NCBI RefSeq assembly: GCF_004793765.1
Contig: NZ_SRYM01000001.1
Span: 124,001 to 188,000 of the forward strand
DNA: 64,000 nt
From: Parabacteroides distasonis
Lineage (GTDB): Bacteria > Bacteroidota > Bacteroidia > Bacteroidales > Tannerellaceae
Reading direction: 5' to 3'
Below are positions 35,740 to 45,629 of the stretch, piece after piece (positions within the stretch are counted from its first letter, which is position 1; each line of letters starts with the position of its first letter). Position numbers and translations under genes: made by a program. The notes beneath the pieces were generated by a model. It did not search any database and was not told the DNA's origin. It saw nothing but the letters and a program-made list of their open reading frames with translations.

Positions 35740-37721
35740 TGCTTACGCGTATTAATAGATTCGACTAACATCTCTACAACTTCATTTAATTGTTGTATGG
35801 CATTAGAAAGAGCATCTGCTGTTTGTGTCAAACTTGCACTATAACTTTCTAAATATTTTTGATTAGAGGCTATGACTATATGGCTATATTCTGTCAATCC
35901 GTTTTGGATTTGAGAGAAAATTCCCTGCAATCCGCCTTCTATGATTCCGAATTTCTTCACATATCCTTCCGATAATTCATCTGCGTTATGTAAAATATCT
36001 TTTACAGCGGCAATTCCTCGTTCTGTATCTTGCTGTATGACTCCGATTTTGTTGGAATGCTCCATAACAATATCTGAAAATTTCTTAGTAGAGACATCCA
36101 TATTACCGGATATTGCCTTTAGATTTATCGTTGTATCGGTTATGCTATTTTGAGCCTCTCCAAACTGTCCCATTGTTTGAAAAAGTAAACCGTTCACTTT
36201 TTCCAAATGGTTCAATCCAACTTCAAATGTCTTTAGAAGATTCTTTATTTCATTGATTACTCCTTCATGCAAGGATAATATGCTTAATTGTTGATCAGAC
36301 AAGCCACCGGAAATGTTTTGAACCGTTTGTTGAACCAACGCTGTCATTTGCTGGGTGGCGTCCGACATTTTGTTAATCGTTTGCTCACTATGCAACTGCG
36401 TAGAATTAGAAACATCAGTCATTACTGATTTGAGATCATTGATAGCATCACGGATAGCATTGGTCGCCAATGTGGTTTGTTTTTGCATTTCTTGCATTGC
36501 TTCGGAGTTAGCCGTTGCCGATGTCTTTGATATTTCAGAAACAACACTTTGAACATCTTTGATAGTTGCTTGAAGCGTTAAGGATATATCTTCCATATTC
36601 TGAGGGAATTTCGCCATGGCATCTGTTGCTGAACCCAATTGTAAAGCCAGTCTTTCAAGTTCTTTTGTAGCAGATCCGGACAAACTACTTTTAAACTCAT
36701 TCAAGACCACATCAATGCTTTTTTTCAATTCTTCAACCACTTTCTCGATGATATCTGTGGCTGGTGATGCGATATCCTTTGATAACAGGTCAATATGTTT
36801 AACAATATCTCCCGCTGTTTTATTAAGGTCTCCCATCAGTGGAATGATATTTTCTTGCATTTGTCGTGACATTGTTTCATCAAGTCTATCATTCATTTCA
36901 ATAGCAAGATCCGTAGAGAATGATTTTAGGGCTTTAGACTGTTCGTTGTTTTCCAAAAGGATATCACGAATTGCGTTACAGACAGGAACTTTATTTCCAT
37001 TGGCATCGTCATAAATAAGCGTCCCTTTCAATTCCCTAACAATTTCAGTAGATTGTTTTTCAATCAATAGTCTTACATTCCCATAGAAATTGGTCATCAT
37101 TTCTTCTTGTTGCAACTGTGCTAACCGGGTATCGTCAATATAATATAAATCATCCAATCGCTCTGTAAAATCAGAAAGAGATTTAGCCAAACTATGTTTG
37201 CATTGTTTATCTACAAACGTATAGATCAAAGATAAAGCCATACCGAATAAGGAAGTCATAAATGCAGTACCCATTCCTCCTAACAATTGTTTTATACTTT
37301 CTGATATTTTCGAGGAATCAGTAATATCAATGCCTCTTACACCTAATGTCAAGCCTAAGAATGTTCCCAACAAACCTAAGCCGACAAGTGTACCGGCAGC
37401 TGTATCCAACAATCTCAGGTTAAAATCAAAAGCTTTACATAGATGAAACTCATCAAAATATATGGAAGAGGGTGTATTTGTTTTATTCCCTTTCGGGGTT
37501 TTTATGTTAATCGTTTGTTCAAACTGCTGTTTTAAATTATTTAGCTTTGTGTTTTCTAATGATTGTAATATATCATCTTTGCTATTTATCTTTATTATAA
37601 GAAAAGAAAGCCTTTGCAATCCTATTGCTTGCAAAAGAAAGAAAAAGAAAACACTTAAGATAATAATACAAAAAACAACAGTTGTTGTGTCGTTATTTAT
37701 CCATTCAGTTATTGTATTCAT
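35736..37721 (-). CDS. zorA: Zorya defence protein ZorA (MotA/ExbB-like motor subunit with long tail)
   Basis: 661 residues. An N-terminal membrane helix (residues 13-31), then the MotA/TolQ/ExbB pair of helices (TLVGLGLLGTFLGLTLG and GMGTAFMTSLFGMALSLIY), followed by a tail of about 450 residues that is almost all amphipathic helix and coiled coil. That long intracellular tail marks ZorA against ordinary MotA/ExbB; it carries the signal from the membrane motor into the cytoplasm. It is first in zorA-zorB-zorC-zorD, all coupled by overlaps or 1-nt gaps. No exact TAnnTTTG promoter was found upstream. Confidence 0.93.
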   Translation of the reverse strand: MNTITEWINNDTTTVVFCIIILSVFFFFLLQAIGLQRLSFLIIKINSKDDILQSLENTKLNNLKQQFEQTINIKTPKGNKTNTPSSIYFDEFHLCKAFDFNLRLLDTAAGTLVGLGLLGTFLGLTLGVRGIDITDSSKISESIKQLLGGMGTAFMTSLFGMALSLIYTFVDKQCKHSLAKSLSDFTERLDDLYYIDDTRLAQLQQEEMMTNFYGNVRLLIEKQSTEIVRELKGTLIYDDANGNKVPVCNAIRDILLENNEQSKALKSFSTDLAIEMNDRLDETMSRQMQENIIPLMGDLNKTAGDIVKHIDLLSKDIASPATDIIEKVVEELKKSIDVVLNEFKSSLSGSATKELERLALQLGSATDAMAKFPQNMEDISLTLQATIKDVQSVVSEISKTSATANSEAMQEMQKQTTLATNAIRDAINDLKSVMTDVSNSTQLHSEQTINKMSDATQQMTALVQQTVQNISGGLSDQQLSILSLHEGVINEIKNLLKTFEVGLNHLEKVNGLLFQTMGQFGEAQNSITDTTINLKAISGNMDVSTKKFSDIVMEHSNKIGVIQQDTERGIAAVKDILHNADELSEGYVKKFGIIEGGLQGIFSQIQNGLTEYSHIVIASNQKYLESYSASLTQTADALSNAIQQLNEVVEMLVESINTRKQ

Positions 37722-37829
37722 AATCGTATAGTCAAATTAAAAAGATAAATTCTTACTTTCTATTTCCCAGAAGATTAACAAACAAAAATTGTTAGGATCA
37801 TACTTGCTGTTACTATTTGTCTCATACTC

Positions 37830-38492
37830 CTAATTTTCCTTCTCTTCATAAGGCTTAATGATTTCTGATACGATTGAGCTTATTATTCCTCCATCATACA
37901 TATATTCACGCATGACAGAAGTAATTTTACTTACATCGTCATCGTCATCATTATATAGTCCTTCAATTTTCTGTTTGTTTTGTTTACCCTCCTTTAAATA
38001 GTTGTTAATTGTATTTTCTAATTGGGCTTTCCATTTCGTTATGTCTCCATGCTCTATTTCATCGATAAAATAGTGTCTGTATTTAATAGGTTTATAGGAT
38101 AAGATGAATGTTAACTCGTTATCGAGTTCTTCTTCCTCGTCTGAACATTCTATGAAGTCTTTATCGTTCAATGCGGCCACTATCCGTTTAATTTCCTCTT
38201 TATCTTCTGTGGAAAACTCCCTTTTGATATAAGGTTCGGTAAGGTGCGTCTTATATAGAAAAGTTCGTAACTGGATATACGTATCCGGGAATGAGTATAT
38301 GTATGTCGCTGCGTTAGGACGGGTAGATTCTAATATGCCTATATATGTGTTTTCATATTTGAGCACATAGAAATAGGCGATATACTCAGTGATATTTTGG
38401 TTTGAGTCATATTCTCGATCCAACCAACCTTCTTTAGTCTTCCATTTAGGGTGATTCTCTAAATACTCTAAATATAAATTTTGCTCTTCCAT
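37830..38492 (-). CDS. Hypothetical acidic protein upstream of zorA
   Basis: 220 residues, no signal peptide or membrane helix, many Glu/Asp/Tyr; a run of five Asp (EGLYNDDDDDVSK) lies near residue 182. I do not recognise it. It ends 109 nt before zorA on the same strand, so it might belong to the Zorya transcription unit or be an independent island gene. Confidence 0.6.
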   Translation of the reverse strand: MEEQNLYLEYLENHPKWKTKEGWLDREYDSNQNITEYIAYFYVLKYENTYIGILESTRPNAATYIYSFPDTYIQLRTFLYKTHLTEPYIKREFSTEDKEEIKRIVAALNDKDFIECSDEEEELDNELTFILSYKPIKYRHYFIDEIEHGDITKWKAQLENTINNYLKEGKQNKQKIEGLYNDDDDDVSKITSVMREYMYDGGIISSIVSEIIKPYEEKEN

Positions 38493-38523
38493 ATTATGAT
38501 TTGTTAATGTTTATATACAAAGA

Positions 38524-38695
38524 AAGGCGTGATAACCGCCTTGCTAGATTCAGAGGTATCGCCAAACACCCACCAGTACAACAAGGAAGCTCACGCCTAT
38601 ACATCATGTATATAGAACATGAGCGTCAACTTATTCCCTTGTACTGGCATTCATTAAATTGGCGATTTTCTGAACGTTACAAGTCTAAGCTTACG
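38524..38695. repeat. About 170-bp nested inverted repeat
   Basis: Around a central TATACAT/ATGTATA hairpin (near 38608-38622), successive arms pair outward: CCAGTACAA with TTGTACTGG, ATCGCCAA with TTGGCGAT, TTCAG with CTGAA, and CTTG with CAAG, with unpaired gaps between. The TTGGCGATT word recurs at 38895 and 39504. No gene is credible here. Confidence 0.5.
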
Positions 38696-38881
38696 CTTTA
38701 TCTAATATGTTATTATGTCTTTCTTCTTCTGTTGTTTATTCATTCGCAATTCGATTTGTTATTTTCGCAAATGTAGTAATTGTTTTATTGACTATCAACT
38801 TTTGCGAAAGGTATTCTAAGTAACCTGACTAAGATTGTACCTAATCTGAAAAATACCACTCTGCTTCAGTCTCCTTGTAAC

Positions 38882-38934
38882 GGTCTGTCCGAATTTGGCG
38901 ATTGGGTGAATCCTAGGAGGCTTTGAGGAGCGGC
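38882..38934. repeat. Diverged direct repeat, copy A
   Basis: A 53-bp unit starting GGTCTGTCCGAATTTGGCGA and ending GAGGAGCGG. It matches copy B at 39490-39543 at most positions, including TTGGCGATT-GGTGAATCC. Together with the word arrays it fills the 1.1-kb gene-free stretch 38493-39601. Confidence 0.65.
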
Positions 38935-39023
38935 TGTTTCTTGTCTATGAATAAGAATGATGTACGAAAGGTAAACAATTGTGGTGGATTTTTTCAAGAA
39001 TGAATTAGGCGTACGGCGATGTT

Positions 39024-39105
39024 AGTATCTTAGGTTCATCGTCAAAGTATCTTAGCTTCATTGGCGAAGTATCTTAGCTTCATAGACCGATGCACCTAAG
39101 ATACT
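39024..39105. repeat. Four-copy word array, 22-nt period (AGTATCTTAG)
   Basis: Direct copies at 39024, 39046 and 39068, each followed by GTTCAT or CTTCAT, then one inverted copy (CTAAGATACT) at 39096-39105. The inverted copy can pair with any of the others. Confidence 0.8.
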
Positions 39106-39153
39106 GAAAATTCCCACAGAGGGGCTTGGAATTGATCCAATTAAAGCCTTGTT

Positions 39154-39243
39154 AAGTGAATAACTAATGGCTTCTCAAGTGAATAACTTACGGCTAGGGG
39201 TAGTCGTAAGTTATTCATTTGGGAAATGATTAGTTATTCATTT
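39154..39243. repeat. Four-copy word array, 23-nt period (AAGTGAATAACT)
   Basis: Two direct copies (39154, 39177), then two inverted copies (39209, 39232). Spacing within each pair is 23 nt. Copy 1 pairs with copy 4 and copy 2 with copy 3, making a long nested hairpin. Confidence 0.8.
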
Positions 39244-39390
39244 GACAGGCATTGTTCCTATGGCTTGCTGTATTGTATAAGAAGCTATTACATAATAGAT
39301 TACATTAAATTTGTGTCTCTATTGGAAAATGTTTTTCTTTGATTCTTGCGCAAGCCTTATACTGTTGGTAAATTCATTTCCGTGGAGAAT

Positions 39391-39470
39391 ATATACTTAC
39401 TTTGTCAACGAAGTATATATTACTTTGCCAATGGAGTACTACTTCTCTGGCTAAGTAAGTACTACCGCCC
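39391..39470. repeat. Degenerate word array, about 22-nt period (TACTTTG/GTACTAC)
   Basis: Four related units beginning near 39391, 39412, 39435 and 39457 share AGTA-TA and TACTT cores. More degenerate than the neighbouring arrays. Confidence 0.5.
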
Positions 39471-39489
39471 CTCTCTGTCACTCCGTAGT

Positions 39490-39543
39490 GGTCTATCCGA
39501 AATTTGGCGATTTGGTGAATCCGGGATGACGTTGAGGAAGCGG
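39490..39543. repeat. Diverged direct repeat, copy B
   Basis: Second copy of the unit at 38882-38934, starting GGTCTATCCGAAATTTGGCG and ending GAGGAAGCGG. It ends about 60 nt downstream of the VWA gene stop (which is read on the minus strand). Confidence 0.65.
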
Positions 39544-39601
39544 TATAATTTTCTTCGAGAAAGATAAGGAAAGTTAATGAGAAAACATGTGCTTTGCGGT
39601 T

Positions 39602-40309
39602 TTATTCTTCCTTGTTCTCTTCTTCCTCGAACGCTTCCTCGAACAGCGTTGCGTAGTGAGAGTGGAGGGCTTCGGCGGACAAACAATAACAGCGTAGACC
39701 TTCCTTTTTCTTCATTTGTGCTAGCCGGGAAAAGAAGTTCATCCGGGTATTTGCGTCTTTCCGCATACATGCGTTGATGCCTTTCTCGCTGTATGCGAAA
39801 TCGCGGGTGTTATGGATGGCCATTTCCATGGCTACCTCTACCGAGTTTTGATTGGCACCCATATAGGTGAAAGTCCATCCTTCGGTACGGAGTGTCTCGA
39901 CAAGTCGCTTGATACTTGATCCTGTGTATTCTTCTGAGGCGTTCTCCATCCCGTCTGTGATGATAGTCACTACTACTACCGCGTTTTTTATAGGTTTGAC
40001 ATACTTACGTATGTTCGTAAAAGTGAATCCCATCGCATCGTAAAGGGGTGTGCAACAACAAGGCTCATAGTCTTCCAATCGTAAGGGGTGAGCCTCGCAA
40101 ATCGGTGTCTTGTCAAGGACATTTCTCATCTCGCAACCACAAAAGGTCACGAGTGATATGAAATGCTCTTGGGTATCGGCGAATTTCTGTTGCGCTTTCC
40201 TGATTCCCGCCAATGTCTCGTTAAAACTGTCTATGGCCGCTTGCCGGATACTACTCATCGAACCGTTGCGGTCGAGGATGATTACGTTGTGTACTTGTGT
40301 CTTTTCCAT
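39602..40309 (-). CDS. von Willebrand factor type A domain protein
   Basis: 235 residues from ATG 40307-40309 (MEKTQVHNVIILDRNGSMSS). One VWA domain fills most of it: an N-terminal MIDAS strand ILDRNGSM, the Thr in CCCTPLYDAM, and VTIITDGMENAS. The usual MIDAS reads DxSxS; here the first Ser is Asn (GAC CGC AAC GGT TCG). A very acidic tail (FEEAFEEEENKEE) follows. No signal peptide, so cytoplasmic. VWA proteins bind metal-dependent partners and often work with MoxR-like ATPases, but none is adjacent. A longer frame of 59 extra residues runs into the repeat-rich gap and was rejected. Confidence 0.85.
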   Translation of the reverse strand: MEKTQVHNVIILDRNGSMSSIRQAAIDSFNETLAGIRKAQQKFADTQEHFISLVTFCGCEMRNVLDKTPICEAHPLRLEDYEPCCCTPLYDAMGFTFTNIRKYVKPIKNAVVVVTIITDGMENASEEYTGSSIKRLVETLRTEGWTFTYMGANQNSVEVAMEMAIHNTRDFAYSEKGINACMRKDANTRMNFFSRLAQMKKKEGLRCYCLSAEALHSHYATLFEEAFEEEENKEE

Positions 40310-40455
40310 ATTCGCTATCTGATTAAATATTCTTTGACTATGAATAGCGATGAGGGGCGAAAGGTAAACAAGGGAAGGAGCTTTTTTTATTTTAACGTCT
40401 GTTCGATATAATTCAAAGCAATGCAAGTTGCCTGTCTTGGATGAATTCCATATCA

Positions 40456-40540
40456 GATGATACATCTTATATGATTCACATGACACATCTTACATGAATA
40501 AGATGATACATCTTACACCGATAATATGTATCATGTGAGC
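40456..40540. repeat. Four-copy word array, 23-nt period (ACATCTTA)
   Basis: Direct copies of ACATCTTA/C at 40462, 40485 and 40508, each preceded by GATGAT or CATGAC, then an inverted ATATGTATCATGTG near 40524-40537. It lies just upstream of the VWA gene on the minus strand and about 23 nt after the stop of the AAA/PD-(D/E)XK gene. Confidence 0.75.
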
Positions 40541-40562
40541 TTTCCTGAAAAAAGTTGATAGA

Positions 40563-42125
40563 TTAACCATTTATGATCCTCCATTCCGTGATCGTCCTTT
40601 GTGAGCTATCGTAATTGATTCCTACCTTTATCAAGCGCAGTCCGTTGGTGGTATAAGGAATCAGGTAACCTTTCTCATCGATTTGGCGTAACGCCTCCTC
40701 TGTGCTCTTGTCAAACTTCAACTCGAATACATAGAGGGTTTCCGGCATACGTAATACGATGTCAGCACGGCCGATCGCACTTTCTACCTCGACTTGGATG
40801 AATTGGCCAAGAAGACTGAATATCAAGTAAAAGATAGTCTGTACATCCTTCTCGCTTTTATTGGATAGGCGGTTTGACAGAGAGGCTAAGTAGGCTTGCA
40901 ACTCCATGAGCGCACCTTCGATGTTATCCGCATACAAGCATTTCATGAACTTGAAGACGAAACCGCTATTGTCTGTTGTAATGGGTGAAAGATAATTGGG
41001 CGCCAAAGACTTGAGCATACCTATGCGTACCTCTTTGTTGGGATACCCTAAAGTGTACACTCCTATTAGTTTATTGTATTCCTTGATGGTTAGGTAACCG
41101 CTTTGGTAGAGTAAGGGTAATGCGGATGTCATGCGTTCCGGTGATACATCAAAATCATCTACTGATGCGTCATTACCTTCTAAATCCATCACGTTCACAT
41201 GATACTTTTGCAAAGTCTGGATGATGTAGGAGGGGGTTCCTGATCCGAACCAATAGGGAGCGATATCCTTGTTCGCTAATGCCTTGATCATGCTGAATGG
41301 ATTGAATATGTCTTCCGATTGTTTACTGAAGTGATACCCGTCATAATATTCTGTCAGTTCCTTCAGGGTCTTATCGAAGCTTTGATCAAGCGCGTTTGCC
41401 AATGCTTGGATGTCCGGTCGCATATGATCAAGTAGCTCGGTCTTGCTGATACCACAAATGGCCGAGAATTGATCGAGCATACTGATATTGTTGATATTAT
41501 TTAGCTCGCTGAAAATACTTAACTGTGAGAATTTCGTGATTCCGGTCAGGAATACGAATTCCAAATGAGGGTCGAGCATCTTCAACGGACTGTAGAAGTT
41601 CTGCATGATACGTCTTAGCATGGGAAGGTTCTTTTCCTCATGTGCCACATCCAGTAAGGGTGCGTCATACTCGTCAATGATCACCACGGCCTTTTGCCCG
41701 GTCAGTTCATGAGCTCTCTCCACGATGCCTCTCAGTCGTTCGTTTGGATGGATCTCCTGTTCGTCTCTCCCGTAAAGTCTCTCATAGGGGATGAGTTGCA
41801 GGTTGAGATAGTTTTCAAGCGAGTTTGCGTCATAATGCTTGGCTCCGCTCATGTCGAAGTGCATTACAGGATGCTTGGTCCATTCTGTCTCATATGCGGC
41901 GATGGCAAGTCCGTCGAAAAGTTCTTTCCTGCCTTCATAATAGGCTTGTAAGGTAGAGGCAAAGAGTGATTTGCCGAATCGCCGGGGGCGACTCAGAAAG
42001 ATGTATTTTGCTCCGTTTTGTACGAGATCTACGATGTATTGCGTCTTGTCCACGTACACGTAGTTGCGTGTACGGATCTCGGAGAACGTTTGGATTCCTA
42101 CCGGATATTTTCTGATTGCTTCCAT
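40563..42125 (-). CDS. AAA-ATPase-like protein with C-terminal PD-(D/E)XK nuclease
   Basis: 520 residues from ATG 42123-42125 ([18 protein letters not shown]). The N-terminal half is the AAA-ATPase-like domain typical of Bacteroidetes: [11 protein letters not shown], a P-loop [10 protein letters not shown], then [13 protein letters not shown] (Walker B). The C-terminal half is a PDDEXK_9 nuclease domain, with [20 protein letters not shown] giving the Asp and the Glu-x-Lys. These proteins occur in many copies in gut Bacteroidetes; their role is unknown, possibly a defence or mobile-element function. A second start 72 nt upstream overlaps the CHAT gene end and was not chosen. Confidence 0.9.
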   Translation of the reverse strand: MEAIRKYPVGIQTFSEIRTRNYVYVDKTQYIVDLVQNGAKYIFLSRPRRFGKSLFASTLQAYYEGRKELFDGLAIAAYETEWTKHPVMHFDMSGAKHYDANSLENYLNLQLIPYERLYGRDEQEIHPNERLRGIVERAHELTGQKAVVIIDEYDAPLLDVAHEEKNLPMLRRIMQNFYSPLKMLDPHLEFVFLTGITKFSQLSIFSELNNINNISMLDQFSAICGISKTELLDHMRPDIQALANALDQSFDKTLKELTEYYDGYHFSKQSEDIFNPFSMIKALANKDIAPYWFGSGTPSYIIQTLQKYHVNVMDLEGNDASVDDFDVSPERMTSALPLLYQSGYLTIKEYNKLIGVYTLGYPNKEVRIGMLKSLAPNYLSPITTDNSGFVFKFMKCLYADNIEGALMELQAYLASLSNRLSNKSEKDVQTIFYLIFSLLGQFIQVEVESAIGRADIVLRMPETLYVFELKFDKSTEEALRQIDEKGYLIPYTTNGLRLIKVGINYDSSQRTITEWRIING

Positions 42126-42189
42126 AGCCGTATCCTTTTGCTTGAATAGTTTCGCTAAGGTATGATAAAAAATCGAATTGGAAAAGTTT

Positions 42190-44484
42190 TTAATCAACCA
42201 TCACAAACCCCGCCCAATAATACGGATTCTCATACCTCTCGCTGAAAGCGTGTTGGGTTTCCGTGAAGGCGGTGCGCATATCTTTGCCAGTTAGCCAAGC
42301 TTGGTAAAAGGTGATCATAAATTCAGCCGTCGCTCGGTCGTCTACGGGCCATAGGCTGATGATAAGGGTTTGCGCTCCGGCTAGCTTGAAGGCTCGTTGG
42401 AGGCCGAAGACACCCTCGCTGTTATTGATCGAGCCTAGAGCCGTATTACAGGCGGAAAGAACGGCGAGCCGAAGATGATCCAAACGGAGCAGGGAGATCT
42501 CATCGGCCGTGAGCAGTCCGTCTTCTATACCCTCGATGATGTCTTTCTGTAGCCAAGCCCGGTTCGCTCCGGAAAGAATCAAGCCGGATCGGAGCATGGG
42601 GTTTACTCGCAGGCTGTCATCTTCCAAGAAATAACCGTGGGTGGAGATATGAAGGATATGGGCATCGGATCGATCGAGCGACTTGAAGGCTTCCTCATTT
42701 CCCGACAGGCCGGTGTATGCGGTTGTTTGGATATGGAGGCTGTCTAGTAATGCCTTGATTTGGTAGATCTCACTACCTGAGTATCGAAGAGGACCCCAAG
42801 GATGTCGGGAGAGCCGTTCTCGGGTTGTCGCCTCTTGTGCCGCTTTCTGTAAGGCGCTTTCTGGGGCGTCATAACGTAAGGCTCCGAAAAGAGTGGCGTT
42901 GAGAGGAAGGTATTTACTCTCTTCCTTGAACTTTATGATTTCCCTTGTGCTACTTACCCTGTAAAGCTCATAGGGGGCTTTTTTTTGCGGGAAGTGTCCG
43001 GCTAGGGTAGCGGAAAAGGAGATTTTATGCAGGATTCCGGAAGGGCTGTAATAGATTCGTTTGATATCGTGTACATATTCGGATATCGGCTGCCATATCT
43101 TTTGATAGAGATTCTCCTTATTATATAATGTATGGATTTGATTTTGGATAGGCAAGGTGTCTGCCGGGAATAGGGGGCTTATCTCTTTTTCCTCGAACAA
43201 CGGGATAAAGAGCGGCCTATCGAAGTCCGACCGTAGAAGCAAGGCGGCGTAATGATTTTCCCCCTTATTCGGGTAGGTGATATATTCGACGCAAGCTTCA
43301 TCTGTAGAGAGGGCTTTCCGTATATCCATCCAGTTGAAGGGATCCAATGAGATCGCCTCTTGCCAGTTGAGTGTTCGAGCGGCTAGTTCTTTCTCTTGTT
43401 TCTCGGCCTTTTCCTCTTCCAGCATGCGCTTTATTTTAGCGATCATGCTGTTTTGGGTGGCGAGATAAGAGATTTTTCGTTTACATGCGAGCCATTGATC
43501 GTAAGCCTGTAGTAGGGTCGTGTCGCTTTGGCTATCCAGCGTATTACGCAGGCGGTGACCGGAACGTAGCAAAAGCCCCTTGATGAAAAGGGCATTGTCG
43601 TAGCAATGGCCGGCCCAGTCCTTATCCGGGGCGATGTGTTGGAGTTGGTAGGTTTGTATAAGGTCTTTTTGGTACATTTGGTATAGATAGGTTTGCTGGT
43701 GCGTGGACATGAACAGGAAGTTCCGGTTCAAGATGGTGCGGATGACTCGGTTTTGTTCGCCGATGAGCTCCCTAAGTCGTGCCGTATCTCGATCTGCCGC
43801 GGCAAAGAAGCTCTCTTTTTTCAGGGCATTCACGTAAAAAGGATGTTCTTCCCCATAATCTTTACGGGTGGCTTGGGTGAGTTGGTGGGTTTCTTCCCTA
43901 TTTAAAGGTGGGAGCGATGGCTCGGATACCGATCCTTTTTGCAGGCAAAGGGCTGCTATCCGGAAACTTTCGGGTATTTTATCGGTATGTGCTTGGTTGA
44001 AACGGACAACTTGTCCGGCTAGTTGTTCCGCTTTAGGGCGGTCACCCAGACGATGATAGAACATGCCGAGTGATAAAATACTTGCCATATATCCCGCACT
44101 GTCTTTTCCTGCCGTAAGGCGGGCTTGATCTACCATGCGCAGATAACGCTGTTCCGCCAAGCGAAACTCCCCGATACCGGAGTAGGCCTCTGCTTCTACG
44201 TATAGATAGAAAGCTTGTTTTTCGGAGGGCATTCGCTCGATCGTGCTTCGCTTGGTTTGTAATAGCCAAAGAACTTGATTGAAATAATTTTTATCCAGCA
44301 ATTGCTTGACCGACTTTTCTGTTAGTTCTTGATTAAAGGCATGCGTGATATCCGGAAGAAAGAAACGGACGGCGCATACGCAGATCGTTCCGATAGTCAG
44401 CAAACCAAGTAGGTACATGAAAAGGTGTCCTGACAAATAGAGAATGGCGGCAAGCATTTCTTGTATATTTTTCTTTACACCCAT
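42190..44484 (-). CDS. Membrane-anchored TPR-CHAT protease
   Basis: 764 residues. One or two N-terminal membrane helices (about residues 11-42), then helical TPR-like repeats ([42 protein letters not shown]), and from about residue 400 a CHAT caspase-like peptidase domain. The catalytic His616 (LHISTHGYF) and Cys679 (LSACNTALG) are both present, followed by the typical [18 protein letters not shown] and ISLWPVDD segments. CHAT proteases cut specific partners on activation; in some systems they trigger defence or cell death. It is divergent from a caspase-like gene only 52 nt away, so the two proteases probably share control. Confidence 0.92.
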   Translation of the reverse strand: MGVKKNIQEMLAAILYLSGHLFMYLLGLLTIGTICVCAVRFFLPDITHAFNQELTEKSVKQLLDKNYFNQVLWLLQTKRSTIERMPSEKQAFYLYVEAEAYSGIGEFRLAEQRYLRMVDQARLTAGKDSAGYMASILSLGMFYHRLGDRPKAEQLAGQVVRFNQAHTDKIPESFRIAALCLQKGSVSEPSLPPLNREETHQLTQATRKDYGEEHPFYVNALKKESFFAAADRDTARLRELIGEQNRVIRTILNRNFLFMSTHQQTYLYQMYQKDLIQTYQLQHIAPDKDWAGHCYDNALFIKGLLLRSGHRLRNTLDSQSDTTLLQAYDQWLACKRKISYLATQNSMIAKIKRMLEEEKAEKQEKELAARTLNWQEAISLDPFNWMDIRKALSTDEACVEYITYPNKGENHYAALLLRSDFDRPLFIPLFEEKEISPLFPADTLPIQNQIHTLYNKENLYQKIWQPISEYVHDIKRIYYSPSGILHKISFSATLAGHFPQKKAPYELYRVSSTREIIKFKEESKYLPLNATLFGALRYDAPESALQKAAQEATTRERLSRHPWGPLRYSGSEIYQIKALLDSLHIQTTAYTGLSGNEEAFKSLDRSDAHILHISTHGYFLEDDSLRVNPMLRSGLILSGANRAWLQKDIIEGIEDGLLTADEISLLRLDHLRLAVLSACNTALGSINNSEGVFGLQRAFKLAGAQTLIISLWPVDDRATAEFMITFYQAWLTGKDMRTAFTETQHAFSERYENPYYWAGFVMVD

Positions 44485-44508
44485 ATCGAGAAGTTGGATA
44501 CGATTTCA

Positions 44509-44516
44509 TACTTTTG
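44509..44516 (+). promoter_or_regulatory. Promoter -7 element of the caspase/sigma operon
   Basis: TACTTTTG, an exact TAnnTTTG match on the plus strand. It is 20 nt before the ATG of the small membrane protein. No good -33 box. If the ECF sigma factor recognises its own promoter, this or an overlapping site may be it. Confidence 0.45.
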
Positions 44517-44535
44517 TGTAAAAGTACAAATTATT

Positions 44536-44754
44536 ATGAATTGGTGGGGCATTGCCGGAGTGATTTGTTTGGTGGGGCTGCTGTATGCGGTCTATCTGTA
44601 TCGGATTGAGGATCGGAAAGAAGATAAAAAAGAGGCCTTTTGGAGTGGTTTCCTGATGGGAAGCTTGGGGTGTGCCGGGATGATTTTCCAGCTGTTTCTA
44701 GGCTTTGTTTCTCTGTATGTATTGTATTTGATCTTTAGTTGGATATTTGGATGA
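44536..44754 (+). CDS. Small membrane protein, first gene of the caspase/sigma operon
   Basis: 72 residues from ATG 44536, which fits the promoter spacing; a longer frame from 44461 would start upstream of the promoter. Two hydrophobic segments (GIAGVICLVGLLYAVYLY and the C-terminal half) flank a charged linker (RIEDRKEDKKEAFW). The stop TGA overlaps the caspase ATG (ATGA). No family recognised. A role as membrane sensor or anchor for the neighbouring protease is inference. Confidence 0.65.
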   Translation: MNWWGIAGVICLVGLLYAVYLYRIEDRKEDKKEAFWSGFLMGSLGCAGMIFQLFLGFVSLYVLYLIFSWIFG

Positions 44755-45629
44755 GAATAGGCAGGTCGGTTGTATTGCTGGGAATGGGATGGTGGTTGGT
44801 ACTTTCCGGTATGGCGCAAACCCGCAGGGTTCTGGGTGTGATGATCGCTGAGTATCCGCCTCATTCGGGTTGGTCTTCTTTGCATGCGGATAACGATTGG
44901 AGTTTGCTACGTATGAGTTTTTTGCGGCAGGGCTTTTCGGATATTCGGTTATGTAAAGATAAGGAGGCTACTTACCAAGGAATAACGACCGCCCTAAGAG
45001 GGTTGCGGGAGAGCGTGAATCCGGGAGATACCGTTTGGATTCACTTTTCTTGCCATGGACAGCAGATGGAGGACTTGGATGGGGATGAGCCGGACGGATT
45101 GGATGAGGCTTTGATCCCTTATGATGCCCAGATGTATTACGAGAAAGGCGTATATGAGGGAGAATCTCATTTGAGGGATGATGAGCTTCATACGTATTTA
45201 ACGGAGATCCGTAAACGATTAGGTGGTAGAGGAAAGCTTTGGGTTTCCTTGGACGCTTGTCATAGTGCCTCGGCTACTAGAGGGGATGAGGTGGAAGGAC
45301 GATGGATCCGGGGAACGAACTTGATTTTCTCCGCTAATTTGGGCTTTATGCCTCCCGATGTCCCCGGTAATGGGTATGTGGATACACCGTTGGAACAAAA
45401 AGAAGATTGGGCTTCGATCATTGTATTAAGCGCTTGTAAGTCGTACCAAGATAACTGTGAGTGTAAGGTGGATGGGCGTTGGTATGGGGTTTTATCGTAT
45501 TCGATCGGTAAGGCTTTGGATCGTTTGCCGGATTGGGCTGAGGATACGGATCGGTTCTTGCGGGAAGTGGACAAGAGAGTGAGACGTATGTCTCCTTTTC
45601 AAACTCCTGTGTTTGAGATAACAAAATGA
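44751..45629 (+). CDS. Caspase family (peptidase C14) protein with signal peptide
   Basis: 292 residues from ATG 44751, chosen over 44739 because the ATGA overlap with the previous gene gives translational coupling. A signal peptide (MRIGRSVVLLGMGWWLVLSG, then MAQT) is followed by a caspase p20-like fold: His102 in IHFSCHGQQMEDLDGDEPDG and Cys170 in SLDACHSASATR, the catalytic pair. The acidic loop after the His is typical of metacaspase/C14 proteins. Export suggests it acts in the periplasm. It is coupled to the ECF sigma gene by a further ATGA overlap. Confidence 0.9.
   Translation: MRIGRSVVLLGMGWWLVLSGMAQTRRVLGVMIAEYPPHSGWSSLHADNDWSLLRMSFLRQGFSDIRLCKDKEATYQGITTALRGLRESVNPGDTVWIHFSCHGQQMEDLDGDEPDGLDEALIPYDAQMYYEKGVYEGESHLRDDELHTYLTEIRKRLGGRGKLWVSLDACHSASATRGDEVEGRWIRGTNLIFSANLGFMPPDVPGNGYVDTPLEQKEDWASIIVLSACKSYQDNCECKVDGRWYGVLSYSIGKALDRLPDWAEDTDRFLREVDKRVRRMSPFQTPVFEITK

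Noticed and set aside
38501-38776. 91-residue plus-strand frame
   Set aside because: It lies over the nested inverted repeat and has no coding signature.
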